NCBI GenBank assembly: GCA_004794785.1
Contig: SJOL01004338.1
Coordinates: 626,743 to 690,742, forward strand
Length of the DNA: 64,000 nucleotides
Reading direction: 5' to 3'
Source of the DNA: Opisthorchis felineus
Lineage: Eukaryota; Platyhelminthes; Trematoda; Opisthorchiida; Opisthorchiidae
Of the stretch, positions 21,741 to 34,500 are shown piece after piece. The position numbers were made by a program, and so were the translations under genes. Every line of letters starts with the position of its first letter. Position 1 is the first letter of the stretch. The notes under the pieces are model-generated. The model saw only the letters and a program-made list of their open reading frames with translations. It was not told the DNA's origin and made no database searches.

Positions 21741-24491
21741 CTGCACCGTGATTCCTCTGCCGTGTAATAGTTAAGCACCAGTAGCTAATGCTTGTGTACT
21801 TCTGTTAATAACGATCATATTGGCGATGGAAACGATGTACTCACTTGGTTTAGATTCCTGTAGAGTTAGTGTTATAACATTAAGTTAAAGTAATTAAGTT
21901 AGTTAAATTGATTAAGTTAATTTGATGTCACTGTCATATTATATATTACGTCATATTGCACTGTATAGTAGTTATTCATTATATGTGAATTTTGGTAGTA
22001 AACTCAGGTATCCCGTATGAATAGACTGGGATATTCTTGCTGATAAATGCACTTAAAAGAATCCTCCATCAACGAACGAACCACTTCACTTTTTTCTCAA
22101 AGCCCAATTTACAGTCGACCTTATCAGGTTCTTTTTCTGTGCCAATCCTCTTATATCATGTTAATCGTTCTGCTGTGAAAATGATTTCAAATACTAGAGG
22201 CCATGTCGAAATTCCGAAAGGCGATCCTTCCCCCGAAGCCCCAGCGACCCCAGGTGTGGAGGTGCTGCCGTAGGCCTCCAATCACCCCGGGATAATCGTT
22301 TTTTAACTACTATCCACATTCAAGTAGTTCGGTGTTCAAGTATTCGGAATTGCCGGTCGCTTGTGTGTTCTGATGCAGTCCTCTTGCAACTCTCGGGTGA
22401 GGGAGCTCACAAACCGAATACTGTAAGCCATCAGTGCCACATGTCGCAGCACAAACTTTATGAATAACAGCCTATTTCAAGCGAAGGAAGTGGTCTTCTT
22501 TTGTTGAAAGCCAACATAATTTGACGATATGTTTTCGCTTGTTTTCCCACCATTTTCTGAGCAGTAGTTTTTAGTTGGGCGTATTGGTTCCGCCTGGATG
22601 GCTCTGTTTATTTGACATGCTCATCAACTTTTGATTCAGAAGCGCCTCCACCCGATAAATTAAATTTTATACTTTCTGTTCTATAGATACTATGGCTGTG
22701 CTATGTATCCATCTATGAAGCCTTCCGCCCAGTGCCCCACACATTGGTGTCAAGTGGAAGCGTAAGCCATTTTATTTTCAGTGTCTTCTTTCACATTCTA
22801 TGAATTTTCAAGGGTTTCACTAAGAGTATTTGCGCTTTATACTCATTACGTATCATTCTCAGTGTACACTAGATGAGGAAAATAGAACTGAATTGGCCTC
22901 GGATGTGGAGTTTTCTCATGCGTCTAATTTTCCAAGAATTTGGGTGTAATCGGGGTGACAAGCAAGGGCGCAATAAATCTGGGTGGAGAGAATCAGCTCT
23001 ATTACTGCCTATTCAGTTCAGCATTCCTCGGTAGTGGAACTATCACAGTAGTGGAATTTAAAACTTTATCGTAGCCAGACCCCTCGTTTGTTTCCTCCTG
23101 ACAAAATCTTTGCGTTGTATAGAAACAAGCTTAGTCTTGTTTATTGGAAGCTCTCAATTGTCTGGTTCCAACATGACCACTGTCTATCACTTTGGCATAT
23201 GGGTTGGATTTGAGTATTTCAGTAAGCCGGCACTCTTCATTGCCCGGGATTTCCTCCTGATGCAGCTGCGCCAGGAGGACCTAGAGGGAGCAGCGAGCTA
23301 CCGTACCACAAGTCGGCCCGGGGGGATCGCACCATCATCTACGATGGGAGTGTGAATTCGATGAGATGTTTTCTCCAGACGTTTAGCATTTCCATATCTG
23401 TGGAACCAACTATATACCCCCCAGGGGAAGGATGGGTTAATAAAGACCCATCTTGAGAACCCCTAAGACCAATGGTTCAACGGTCGATATTGAATTCTAG
23501 CGAATTTTCCAATGCAGTCCAGATCATAAAGATCTGGTCATATCCCCGAGCCCGTCCGCCATACGCAGCGCATCAAGAGTTGGTTATTTACAACGTACCC
23601 CACGCCGTTCAGGTGGAGACAGTCCTTTACAGCTAAGCAGGTAATACTGTTGAAACATCGACCCAAACGAGGCTTGCTTTGCGGGTCAGCTTATTGACTA
23701 AGTGGCTGCAAGCATGGTCACCAAAACTCTGCTCAAGGTCTGGTGCGCTCCCTCTGGTCCAGACAACCTGGAAGTGGAGTATTTTTACATGACGTAGAAA
23801 CAGCGGGTAGTCCGTTACATTTTGTCAGTTTCAACATTAGTTCGTTTTCCATTAGGACCTCACTGTCAAACTGCCAATTCAGGGCCCATTTCCAGCCGTC
23901 ATCCCAGTAAAATAAAACTAAGCATGCGCTACTAAAACCAAAGAGACTCTTCAGCGTTGCTGCTCATAGTATTCACATTGTATCAAAGTTTCTCATACCC
24001 TGTCCTGCCTAAAAGTTGTTGTATTATGTCTCCGAAACACATTCAATGTCCTACACTGATGGTGCATTTCGACATGAGTCAGTCCAAATCAACTTTCTTG
24101 CGTTTCACCCTCTGTGTGTTTAGTGATATAGGAACAGAACTGTTGTGTTGGTATTACGTTACTTACAAGAGCTGTAGACGCCGTTTCATTTGACTCATGG
24201 CGACAGACGACTTTCTGTAGTCAGACTTACCGTGTCTATTCATAACCAACGATCTAAAACAAAATCGGTTCATTACGTGATATTCAGAGCACCATTAGGA
24301 CTATTCGTTCTTTTCCATTTTTGGCGCTTTCTTTTAACTTGGGGACCTTCAAATTTTGGGCAGACGAGACCTGAAGCATTTCACGAAATTCACGCACCAT
24401 TTTGGTTTCGTACAAAAGTAATTCAGAAGAAATCTTAGCAAGGGAGACTATTTTCACATACTTTTGACCAAGTTCTGTCGTATTTCAGCTT
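21741..24491. other. No gene recognised
   Basis: Short chance frames only. 5' exons of the CCDC77-like gene may lie here or further left, but none could be identified. Confidence 0.4.
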
Positions 24492-24713
24492 TCAAGCTAC
24501 TCCACTCAAATCCAGGATGACAACCCTCAGTTCAACAGAAATATTGGTGGTCCTCTTCCCGTTGTATACGCGGCTCACCAGTGTGTCCCACATGAGTTTC
24601 ATATCTGGACTTTCTGCGGGCCAGTTTAATAGCCCGATATTTCGACGGCAATGTTGCCGTTGAGTAGGCTGTAGTAATGTAGTACCAAGTATCCTACTGG
24701 CCTGCTGTAACAT
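24492..24713 (-). pseudogene. Tc1/mariner transposase C-terminal scrap
   Basis: The frame contains NIGLLNWPAESPD, then LMWDTLVSRVYNGK and EL at the expected spacing. This matches the I-x-x-L-x-WPA-x-SPD-L-N-P-I-E-x-LWD-x-L-x-x-RV segment of Tc1/mariner transposases. The Asn-Pro-Ile-Glu part is missing between SPD and LMWD, so the third catalytic acid (Glu) of the DDE triad is lost. No terminal inverted repeats or upstream DDE parts were found. It is a dead fragment. Confidence 0.65.
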
Positions 24714-25251
24714 TAAGTCTTATTCTCTGACTTACTATGACCCCAGCAACCGAACTGTCTGTTGACTGCTTTTATGGGTTAACGTCGAGAATCAATGTTT
24801 AGTGACGTTCACTTATATCAAGCCGATCACTCGAAAGTTGACGATTTTGGCAGGCATCACAAACGAAATCTTCTCATTCTACCTGCATTCCCACCATGTT
24901 CAATCGAAGAGCTTAGCACGTTTAGTTTTAAGGATAGAAAAAGCTTCGATTATGGTCCCAGTGGACTCGACTTCACATTGCGTAAGCATGAATCTTATTA
25001 TCACACGTAGGAAAAGTGTAACTTCCATTTGGATGTGTAATTCTGTTCGAACTTTTGGATGCTCACTGCCCTTGGCATTTTGACGGTTTGATTGTCACCT
25101 TATGTGAATAGGACTGTCCGTCATAACAATATCATTAGTCCATCGATAATACATGTATACTCAGAAGACATGTTACTATAATCCTATTCTCTCAAGTTTG
25201 AGAACCGAAAAAAACCTTACCCAGGGTTTCTCACCCCATCTTTTTATACAG

Positions 25252-25555
25252 TAGCGATACGGCAGTGAAGCGATCTGCACCCGCAAACAAAAAAGGCTTG
25301 CATCAGCAAAATCTGCTCGAGAATCATCCTACTAGTCCCGTTTTAAATGAACTCGGGATACTTTCGGATAACCCGGAACCCATCAACATTCCTACTGTCC
25401 AGTTGTTGAGTGCTTCCGGTGACGGTGAAGAACTGCTGCGACTTCGTCTTGATCAGATAGCGACTGCGATCGACAAGCAGAAGCAGTCCAACTTAGAGAT
25501 CCGTGAACGTGAACGTGAGATAAGTGAGCTGAAAACGGCCCTTTCTGATCTACGG
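25252..25555 (+). CDS. CCDC77: CCDC77-like exon A
   Basis: The acceptor is TTTTTATACAG; one leftover base completes a split codon, followed by 101 codons, and the donor is GTGAGC at 25556 (phase 0). A polar N-terminal part leads into a coil (LRLRLDQIATAIDKQKQSNL, then EISELKTALSDLR). The latter matches the EIAELQKALSDMQ stretch of the vertebrate protein. Confidence 0.85.
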
Positions 25556-28500
25556 GTGAGCCCACTCGCACAACATGCATTGACTGTTCTTTGGCTTTTA
25601 GTTGTGTCTGTTGCAAGAAAGGGAACACGTGCTCACACTCTACGCTGAGAATGACCAAATGAAGATACGTGAGATAAACAATAAACGCAAAATACAACAA
25701 CTCCTGCGGCTATCTAGTTTGAGTCCCGACTCGCACCTATTCTTCTTACGTGAGTCTGGTGGGCCTGCGGGGGACACTGGAGGAAAGCAAGAGAACCTTG
25801 TTGATTTGCTCAAGAACTTGCCCAAACCAAAAGAGGGTGTTGTAGAATTTACTCCTTCCGGAGAAACCGTCAGAAAACTGAATGTTTCTGGTAGGCATAG
25901 TATTTTATTTCATCCACTTACTCTTTATAACTACAGTTTATATCGTGCATTGCTCGCAAAGTATGTTGAAGCTGTTTATTCTTAGATACGCAGCAAACTT
26001 ATCCATTCTTTTCTGATAATTGCGTTCCAGGGCTCATTAATTTTCAGCCTGGTATTGCCTCAAGCCATGCAGTCCCTTGCAATAATTCACCAGTATCCGA
26101 ACTTGAGTACGAGGCTGTGGTTGGTGAGGTCGAGTCAGCCAAGGCTAACTTTTGGTCATTGCGCACCCAGTTGACCGAACAGACGCGACTTGCGAAGGAA
26201 CAACTGAGAAGTTTATTAGATGACAGACGTGCTATTTTGGAAGATGCAAAGAATACCAAGAAGCAGTGTGATGAGAAGTTGCGTCTGACACAGGAGCAGT
26301 AAGTAACAAATATTTTGGAAGCATTTTCACCAAGGTGGGGGTGAGATGGCTCAGTGGTTAGAGCACGAATGAATGACGGCAGGTCCGTGGTTCGAACCTG
26401 ACCTCTGCATCCCAACTTCCCCTGTCTAGGCTTGGGCAACCTGGCAGTATCCCAGCCCTCGCACCTCTTTCAGGTGACATGGCAGTTAGGGACCGAAAGG
26501 GTGAATGATTTTTTTCATCAAGGTTTTTCGTAACAGTAGGAAGTCCTGGACACGGTAATTTTGAAAACAGCCTCGTGTATTCTAGTTCCAGTTTCAAACT
26601 CTCCACCCCGCTACACATCAGATGTCTTTGGTGATGGTCGAATAAGAGGGGAGCATTTGAATTCGAATCCTCGGCTTTCTCGGTAGCCCCTAACCGCATA
26701 CTAAGAATTGGAGGAACTTTCTTTGACCGCTGACGCTGTAATTTCCCCCTAGTTTCAAATCATATGGCATCCAATACTTCACCACGTAGCTTATTTAAGA
26801 GGACAACTTAACTTCTAGAAAATTCGCGGCTGGAGAAGCTTTGCCTCTTGAGCTTAGCAAACCGGATTCAAAGATATCTTTGCATTTTATTTTGACAACC
26901 AGAATTAGATTTGTATTCAGTGACTGCTCAGTTGTCTTGCTACATGTTCCGTCTCTTTGGTTTGCTGAGCGGAAAGTTGTGAAACCACCGTGGCAACCCA
27001 TGTAGCACCGTTCGCTTCATTTCATATTTGTTCGCAGACGGAATTGGAAGTGGTCTAGACCACCGTTTATAGAATGATTTGTGTGAAATCTAGGTGGTAT
27101 TTTCGGCTCCCTCTAAGCTCTGCATCCCACCGAGTTGTCTTACCTACAAAATCCTCTTCCGAATCCACGTAGACACTACTTTTCTGACTAAGACGGACTA
27201 GCTCTTTTTTTCACAATGATGCACTGAATCAAGATGCGCCGAGTGTGCTGAGGCTCAGAAAAAAAAGATCGCTTTGTTTCCACATCGGTATTTGAGATTT
27301 TTTTTAGGTTGTTTTGATGGCACTGACCTTGTTCCAAGGTTTGGCTGTTTTGAATAAGCAAACTTGTTCGGTTTAATCCTAACGATTATTTGTGAACGGA
27401 GAGGGCGTGTCCGAAACTGACATGCTAATTGACGGTGACGTAGCCTCAGCGGACAACACAATCCCTGCGCGCATAAAGACACGTGCGTTGAAAACGTGCG
27501 TTGAAAACGTGTGTTGAAAACCAGGAGCTTGGAAAGTTCGCTCGTTAGCACCAGAACGTGCAAACATTTGTACTGACAGGATAAAGAACTGCAATACTAT
27601 ATCTAGGAGTTCATGTCATCCTAGACATTTATTCCAGAAATAATTTTGAGATGAAACTGGAAAGGTTTTGCGCTTCCCTATGTCAATCTGCGACAATCTT
27701 GGTTCGTGACCAGTTGCGCTGGTCATGAGCACAACTCTTTCCCCGAAAGTTTCGAAAATGCTCCCAACAGTTTTAGCAAAAAACCATCCCAGTGGTATCT
27801 GGTAAATAGGGCATATGTACGGTGGGTGTATACGTTACCTAAACCCAGGCAAACACCTGGAGGTGCCGAAATTTCTCCCACCCCAACGGAGCGACCAACG
27901 AGGATAGTCTCTTAAACAGTTTGCACAAAGGTAACGAGCTTTCAGTTGCCTCCAAGCGCTTTAACAGTTTTGTGATTGGGCGTTTGAATATTTACTTCCT
28001 TTGGAGTCAGATGTTCAAGTTTCTTGTCTATCTGTGTTTGTAGCGCGGTAAGCATGTACGATTATCATTAACCCCTGTCACCTGGATCATCACTGACAAA
28101 AAGGTGTACGGTAACAGAACAACGTAAACAATGGTAATCACTTGGAAGTCGACAACCATTGAGTTAGTGTGTTGTTTCTTTCCTTACAAAACTACTGCAG
28201 GCAGATCAGCTGGAACTAGTCGAAAAATCGGACATTTTTTGCTAGACGCTGGTTCTGTTACCACGGTAAGGGTCAAATTTCCGCAGTTCAGATGCCAAAT
28301 AACATGTCGGTTCTATACTAATTAAACCTTTCCTAACAACTTGTGCGCGTCAAACATGTATGTTCAGTTGAATGAGTTTTCCCAAAGATCGTTTTGTATT
28401 TGCTTTTGTGTTTTGTCGCTTTGAGTGTGCGTGCTGGACACTGAATTTCCCGGTGGAAAACAACACTGCAAGCAATTTTACTATCTGTCTCCATCTTCAC

Positions 28501-31500
28501 TTCGTTTCAATAAGCAAGAACATGTCTATAATTCCGTATTTGTTTTTTTTTTCTTGAGCCCTTAACGGTAAGTTCTTGTAGTCGGTTACAATACCGCAAC
28601 ACTTAGGGAGTGGAGGCATTGATTGTGCTGATTTGCGCGGGAACAGGGTGCATCATCATCATCAAAGAGCAACATCACTGTTGACACTGATGCTTCACTG
28701 CCGTACAAGGGAACAGGGTGCAGAGTCTGGTACTGTTGTTACACGTGACAAAGATACACGATCAAGCTCTAGTTTGTTCTGGGAATGTTATGGTAATAAG
28801 TTAGCCCAGGTACTCAGCTATTAACTTGTTATCAAGACACACTGATTCCGGTTGTCGTAGTTCTATCCACCCACGTTAGGGACGGGAGTAGCGAAGCGAA
28901 AGCCACACTCTGTGGATGGTAGTTTGCATTTCTTCGGTATAAACGCTAGTGCAACATGAATGTTTACGTTTGGTGTAAATTGGGTTCAACCGTAGATTTG
29001 TTGCAGGGAAGCCAGTAAGTTTGACTCTGTCGATAGTCAGAAACGGTGGGGTTGTCTGGCAACAAAAGGTGTTTCTTCTAAATTGATATTCCTTATGGGG
29101 GCATTGTTTGCGAGCTCCTTTGGACGGGTGCGAGTATACGGCAAGTTTTCGCCTGAGTTCACCGCGTCCAGTGGCGCAGGACAAAGCAGTCCTCCCTCAC
29201 CTTTCCCCTTCAACTTTGTTGTTGACATGCTACTTGAAATTCTTTTGCCTGTCTCTGAAACCTCGCGAGTTGAACTACTCCCGGGAAGTTCGCTCACCGA
29301 CATTGGGTATGCGGACGATATTGCTCTCCTTGCTTCAGATCCTTCAAAAATGCAAGCCATTTTAAATAATCTAAATAATTCTGCCACAGTTTGGCATGCG
29401 CTGCACACCTTCAAAGTGTAAAGTGCTGCTACAAAACTGGGTTGGATCAAACCCAAACCTAATGCTTGCAGACGAGCCGATCCACGTGGTAGGTAACTTT
29501 GTTTACCTGAGTAGTTGCATAAGTTTCGGTGGACTGGCTGGAGATGAGATGATCTCTTGAATCGGGAAGAGGAGGACAGCTTTTACCAACCTCCGATACC
29601 TATGGCGCCGACGCGACGTGGGTTTGTCTGTCAAGGACAGAGTTTACACTGCGGCAGTGCGATCCTTTCTGTTTTGTGGATCAGAGACGTGGCCTCTACG
29701 CGCAAGGGAAATACGAAGGTTGTCATTGTTTGACCACCGGTGTTTCTGATGCATTGGTCGGGTTTGGTGGGAACACCAGATTAGCAACGCTGAGGTACGT
29801 CACATGGTTTTAGGAAGAAGGATCTCCAACGACAGATGAGTTATTCGCGCTTCATATGTTACGCAGGTTAGGACATGTACTTCTCATGCCAGAGGACCGT
29901 CTGCACTTTTCGCCCAGTCCTGTGCTGAGTGGAAACGATCGAGAGGTGAACAGTTTATGACTTGGCAAACAGGTATGAAAACACTGAACAGTAAACTGAG
30001 TCGGGTCGACCACTGCCGCTCCTGGATGGGGACCCCGGGACTCAACTCACCAGTGAATAATCACACTGGTAGACAGCTCAATTACGTAATCAGTGGCACT
30101 GCTGTATCAAAGCTATCGCCTGCAACACATAGCTTTTCAGCTTCTGGAACTGATTATGATATCGCCTTTAATGCTTGACCGTATCTTAAACGCTGTTCCA
30201 TTTTGTGGTGACGGAATCTGGCTGCTGGCGCCAACGTACCCTTGATACACGGTCCATAGCTGATAAACTGAGGTGAACTGTACGCCAGTAAATGCTTAGA
30301 TGGACCATGATTGTCAATGTTTCTAGCCACCGTCCCGTCCCTTCTAAGGTCCCCAATGGCGTAATCAGCGGTCACTAACACACTCAAGTTTGACTATCCG
30401 TAGGGTCTCAATCTGATCGCCAACTGGCACATAACTGGGTAGAAATGGCTCTTTGGAGAGGATAATTTTGTGGCAAGCGGATTACCTGACCTAATTGGTG
30501 TGGAATTAGGCCTGTTCGTCTGCCATGGCTGGTGGTGCGCACTCTCAATGTGTACGTGACTGCACATGTAACGGACTTCTGTTGCAAACTTGATTGGACA
30601 AATCAAACTAACGCAACAGTACAATGGCAACATGAATAAAGTGGTGGAACTTTGGATCATGACGTCTATCGTGGCACTCATTTTGGTGATAGCTTTTCAG
30701 TCGAGCATTTTGGCGTGCGTGGAGATTTTCGTTCCTGAGGTCCCATGACGAATGGGAATATTTTGGGAGTTCTCACTTTTTTGTGCCTAGGGGGGCTCAT
30801 TATTAAGAGTGATGGCTACATATTTTAAAGTATTCAAGCCACACCTGAACTTGAGAAACCAAGCAATACTGCAGCGATGAAAGCTGTGATCACAATCCTG
30901 ATTTTGCACGGATTATTGAATTGATTATTATTATTGCAGTCGAAAATATTGACCTGGCTGTTTTCCATCGTCAACCGTGCAAACCACGTGTGTACGACTT
31001 GGGCTCAGTTTACAGCCGATTTTCGCGGGTATAGCGGTGTGTGCTTAGCTAAAATCTTGTGCTAAAAATGTTGTTGGTGCACGCTGTCAAATCCATGCCC
31101 AACCCATTAGAAGTGCTCGGAGACGTTTGCACTTTGAAGCACCCTTTTATGTTCCTTCCCCATTTTGCTAGTGTCTGGATAGAGCCCTGAAACACCATGC
31201 TTCAACACGCAGTTTGCAGCGAATAATTGGATTGATCACATGTACCCCGTCGGTTTTATTCACTTCATCAAAACTTCCATCCAGAATTCTGGAGCTGTCC
31301 CGGTTGAGGCCACCAACGCCTCGTGTCACACTTACATTTTTGTTGCAACCTCCTTTGTGATTTTCCGACGCCGCCTGTGCTTTTACTGCTGGTCGTTAAG
31401 GCGTGCTTTTGGGAATAATTAGCCTCGTTTATAGGACTTTATGTCCAGCACACACGTTCTCCGTTTTCTGATTCTTATGCACCCCTGCATATGTATCGTG

Positions 31501-34500
31501 TGCTGCTCTGTAGTCAAGCTGGTGATTTCCAACGGTGGGAGAATTTCGCACCATAATCTTTTAGACACGAGCTCAATTTTTCGTACAACTCTCATTTGTG
31601 GATGTTATTCCTATCAACCATAATCAGGCTCACGCATTTGCAAACTCAGCTCCACGACAGCGCCAGTGACTTTTTGGCACAAATAAAGCAATTCCGGATG
31701 GCGGAGAAAGCTTGGAAGGCGGAGAGGGAGAAATTGCTCAGCCAGTTTCACACAAGCATGTCTGTTTCAGGTACAGTTCCTCAGTGGTTAAACGTGTATT
31801 TTTCACAGGCTGCTATATATCACAATCGTGTAGCACGTCTGAAATGGCTAGCCCGTGATCAATGGCCCTCCAAATCAGTCGTTCGTGAGCCACTGCTCCT
31901 TGATGATGAAACCCGAGGGAAATGAATATCGTTGGAACTTTTACTTTGACGGGCCTTCATTGATGGAGTAAGGGTCCCCCCAAAGCCGGACATGCATTAC
32001 CTAAAGCGGGTGACACCATGTCCCAGGAAGCCGTCATTTGGAAGTGTTGCGTCAACTTAAATAAATAGATCAACTGCAGTGCATTTATTTATGTACGTTA
32101 ATGATTCTTGACTGGATTGCCCTGATTACTGTGACAAGGATATCTACAAGTGTGTTAGCTGGAAAGATTGTTCGGTAAACCTAATGGAACTCTTATGTGA
32201 GCCATTACGTATTCTATCTAACCAACTAACCTCGGCACACACAGCAGTGGGTTTGTGAAGATCAGGATGCCGGTTCTTCTGTTCAGTTGAAATCTGCTCT
32301 GCTCTGCTTTCTTAACCTCAAAATCCATGCCTTTTTGCTGATGATATACATATTCCCTTGGAGAGAGTGTCTCAGGTGGGACAACATCTTAGTCAGCTAG
32401 TTGATGATTGTACTGAATTTTTGAGAGGTCAGACTGCGTAGCATTTTTTGGCCGTTTCTGACGGGCAAGCGTATTTTCCTTATGGGTACCTTTCGCAAGT
32501 GAGTCTTCTCTAGGCAACACAAACCGAATGCTTTGTGTGATTGGATACACTCCACAAAATGTGATAGATGACTGATACGTTGATCATTTATTGGATTATG
32601 CTGCTAAGCGTTAAACACTCAACGTAATTCTTCTTGAGCCTTATGGAACACTTCTTTTGAGGAAGTGTTTTCTCTGATGCGGTGTCAAGGTTTGCACTCA
32701 ATGTCAACGTTCAGGCTTGTGGCCCATCGTGTTCTATCGTTCGAATCCGCGCCTGAGTCTTCGATCGCCTGTTGTCCATATAAATTGGCGTCTGGTTAGT
32801 CTGCATACCTGATCTATCGATTAGAATTGTTCGCGATTGTTTTTATGCCAACTCCGTTTTTTGGTGAGGTAACAGCTGTGCGCATCTGGTTGGACCAAGG
32901 GCTTTGTTTAGGCTATTGAGAGTTTCTTTTGTATACCACTGAATCTAAATGCGGATGTCCATACTTTCGACGACGAAGCTACTTTAGGTTTGTTTGTAAA
33001 GTAACAGTGGATTTCGGTCGAAAGTGAAAGATCCTCTGAAGCCGTACTGCTTCATTTTGTAGGATATCTGAGTATCGTACATCTAAGCTATATTCTGAGC
33101 AAATTTCTGTTGAAAGAATATCAAAATTGGTAATACACAGAACTTATCAAATAGGATCTCACCGGCTGTTTCGAACATTGAATATATGTTGAACAAAATC
33201 CATTTGTCTTCGCACGATACTAATCATAAGGTCGATCAAAACTCTGCACAACTACCTACCGGTTTCGCCCATCCCGGGGCTCGTCGGATAGGCGTATTCT
33301 CCTAATATCCATCAATCTTATGTCGTACTTGGTCACTAAATTGTACGCATGGGGAGACTAAACACTGGTTTGCAAATTAATTTCAAACACGAAACAGAGT
33401 TGACGGGAATTCTGGGACTAGGCTTACCCAGTAAGCCTGTGAATAAAGATTAACTCGCTATATGGAATGTCATTCCAACTGAAGCTTGAGACGGCTTTTC
33501 TCCAGCACATTTAGTTGGAGGATACCGTGAACGAGAGCTCCACTTGAATTTCAGTTGAGACTCCCGAAAGCACCAAAGTCTTTCTCAAATTGGTGTTAAT
33601 CTTCACAAGAATCGGTCCTATTTACCAGTGGTCCATTGCACGGCTGGTCACAGTAACGTTAGACTTATTTTCTGTTACGGACTTTGATGTTTCCTCAGAG
33701 GTTGAATACAGCACTTAAAAAATTGCGATGTCACAGGATTTCGGCAGTTACTCAAAGCTCCCCATTTAGTGGAATATTAAATGACAGGCGCAGAACTTTC
33801 ATTAAATGAAACCGATTGTGGGTATCACACAAACGATTCTAATCAGGAAGACGATTCACTAAGACAGACCAATGTGTGAATGACTGTGTTAGCGTAGGCT
33901 ACTGAAACAACTGGCATGCAGTTTATGGCGGTTCACGTAGGTATCACCACAGTAACTACAGGCATCTTAGGTAGTTCGCCATCCCGTATACTTAGACCGA
34001 GTTGCTGTTCTGTCGTTAAGGCAAGTAGAGGAATATGAACAACCGAAGGACGACTGCCTGTACTCAAAACTCCGTGTACATTTTGAATCATTTTTTCACT
34101 CTGGACTTCATGTACTTTTCTGAAGAGCTTTCTGATATTATAGATACCCCCGTGTAAGTTCACGGTGCCTTACCATGCAAATAAATGCGGTGGAACCTGT
34201 TAATCTGTTCAAAGGAAGACAGTCCACTGGGTTGTGCTCGTGACCTGCTGTGCGTCAGTCCGTTCAGCGGACGTTGGATGTCGTACCAAATTCAGAATGG
34301 ACTGTTTTTGAGGGACCGACAACTTTTGGTTGGACTCGATTTCTTGTCCACAACAAACTGCTTATTTTGTCTAACACAACTGAATTCCATGTTGGCTTGA
34401 GAACTGTACCGAAATCCATGGACAACTCGGCCCAACACACGCTGTCGTCTTTGAATTATCTTCAAATCTCTTATTTGTCTTTCTAAGTCGCTGTTTTGTT

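Noticed and set aside
25392..25700. 102-codon minus-strand frame
   Set aside because: Antisense of CCDC77-like exons A and B.
26336..26511. Possible tRNA gene from box A and box B matches
   Set aside because: The head lacks a full cloverleaf and is followed by the body shared with seven other copies; it is a SINE.
29037..29456. 139-codon minus-strand frame
   Set aside because: Antisense shadow of the RTE family 2 RT fragment that carries YADD on the plus strand.
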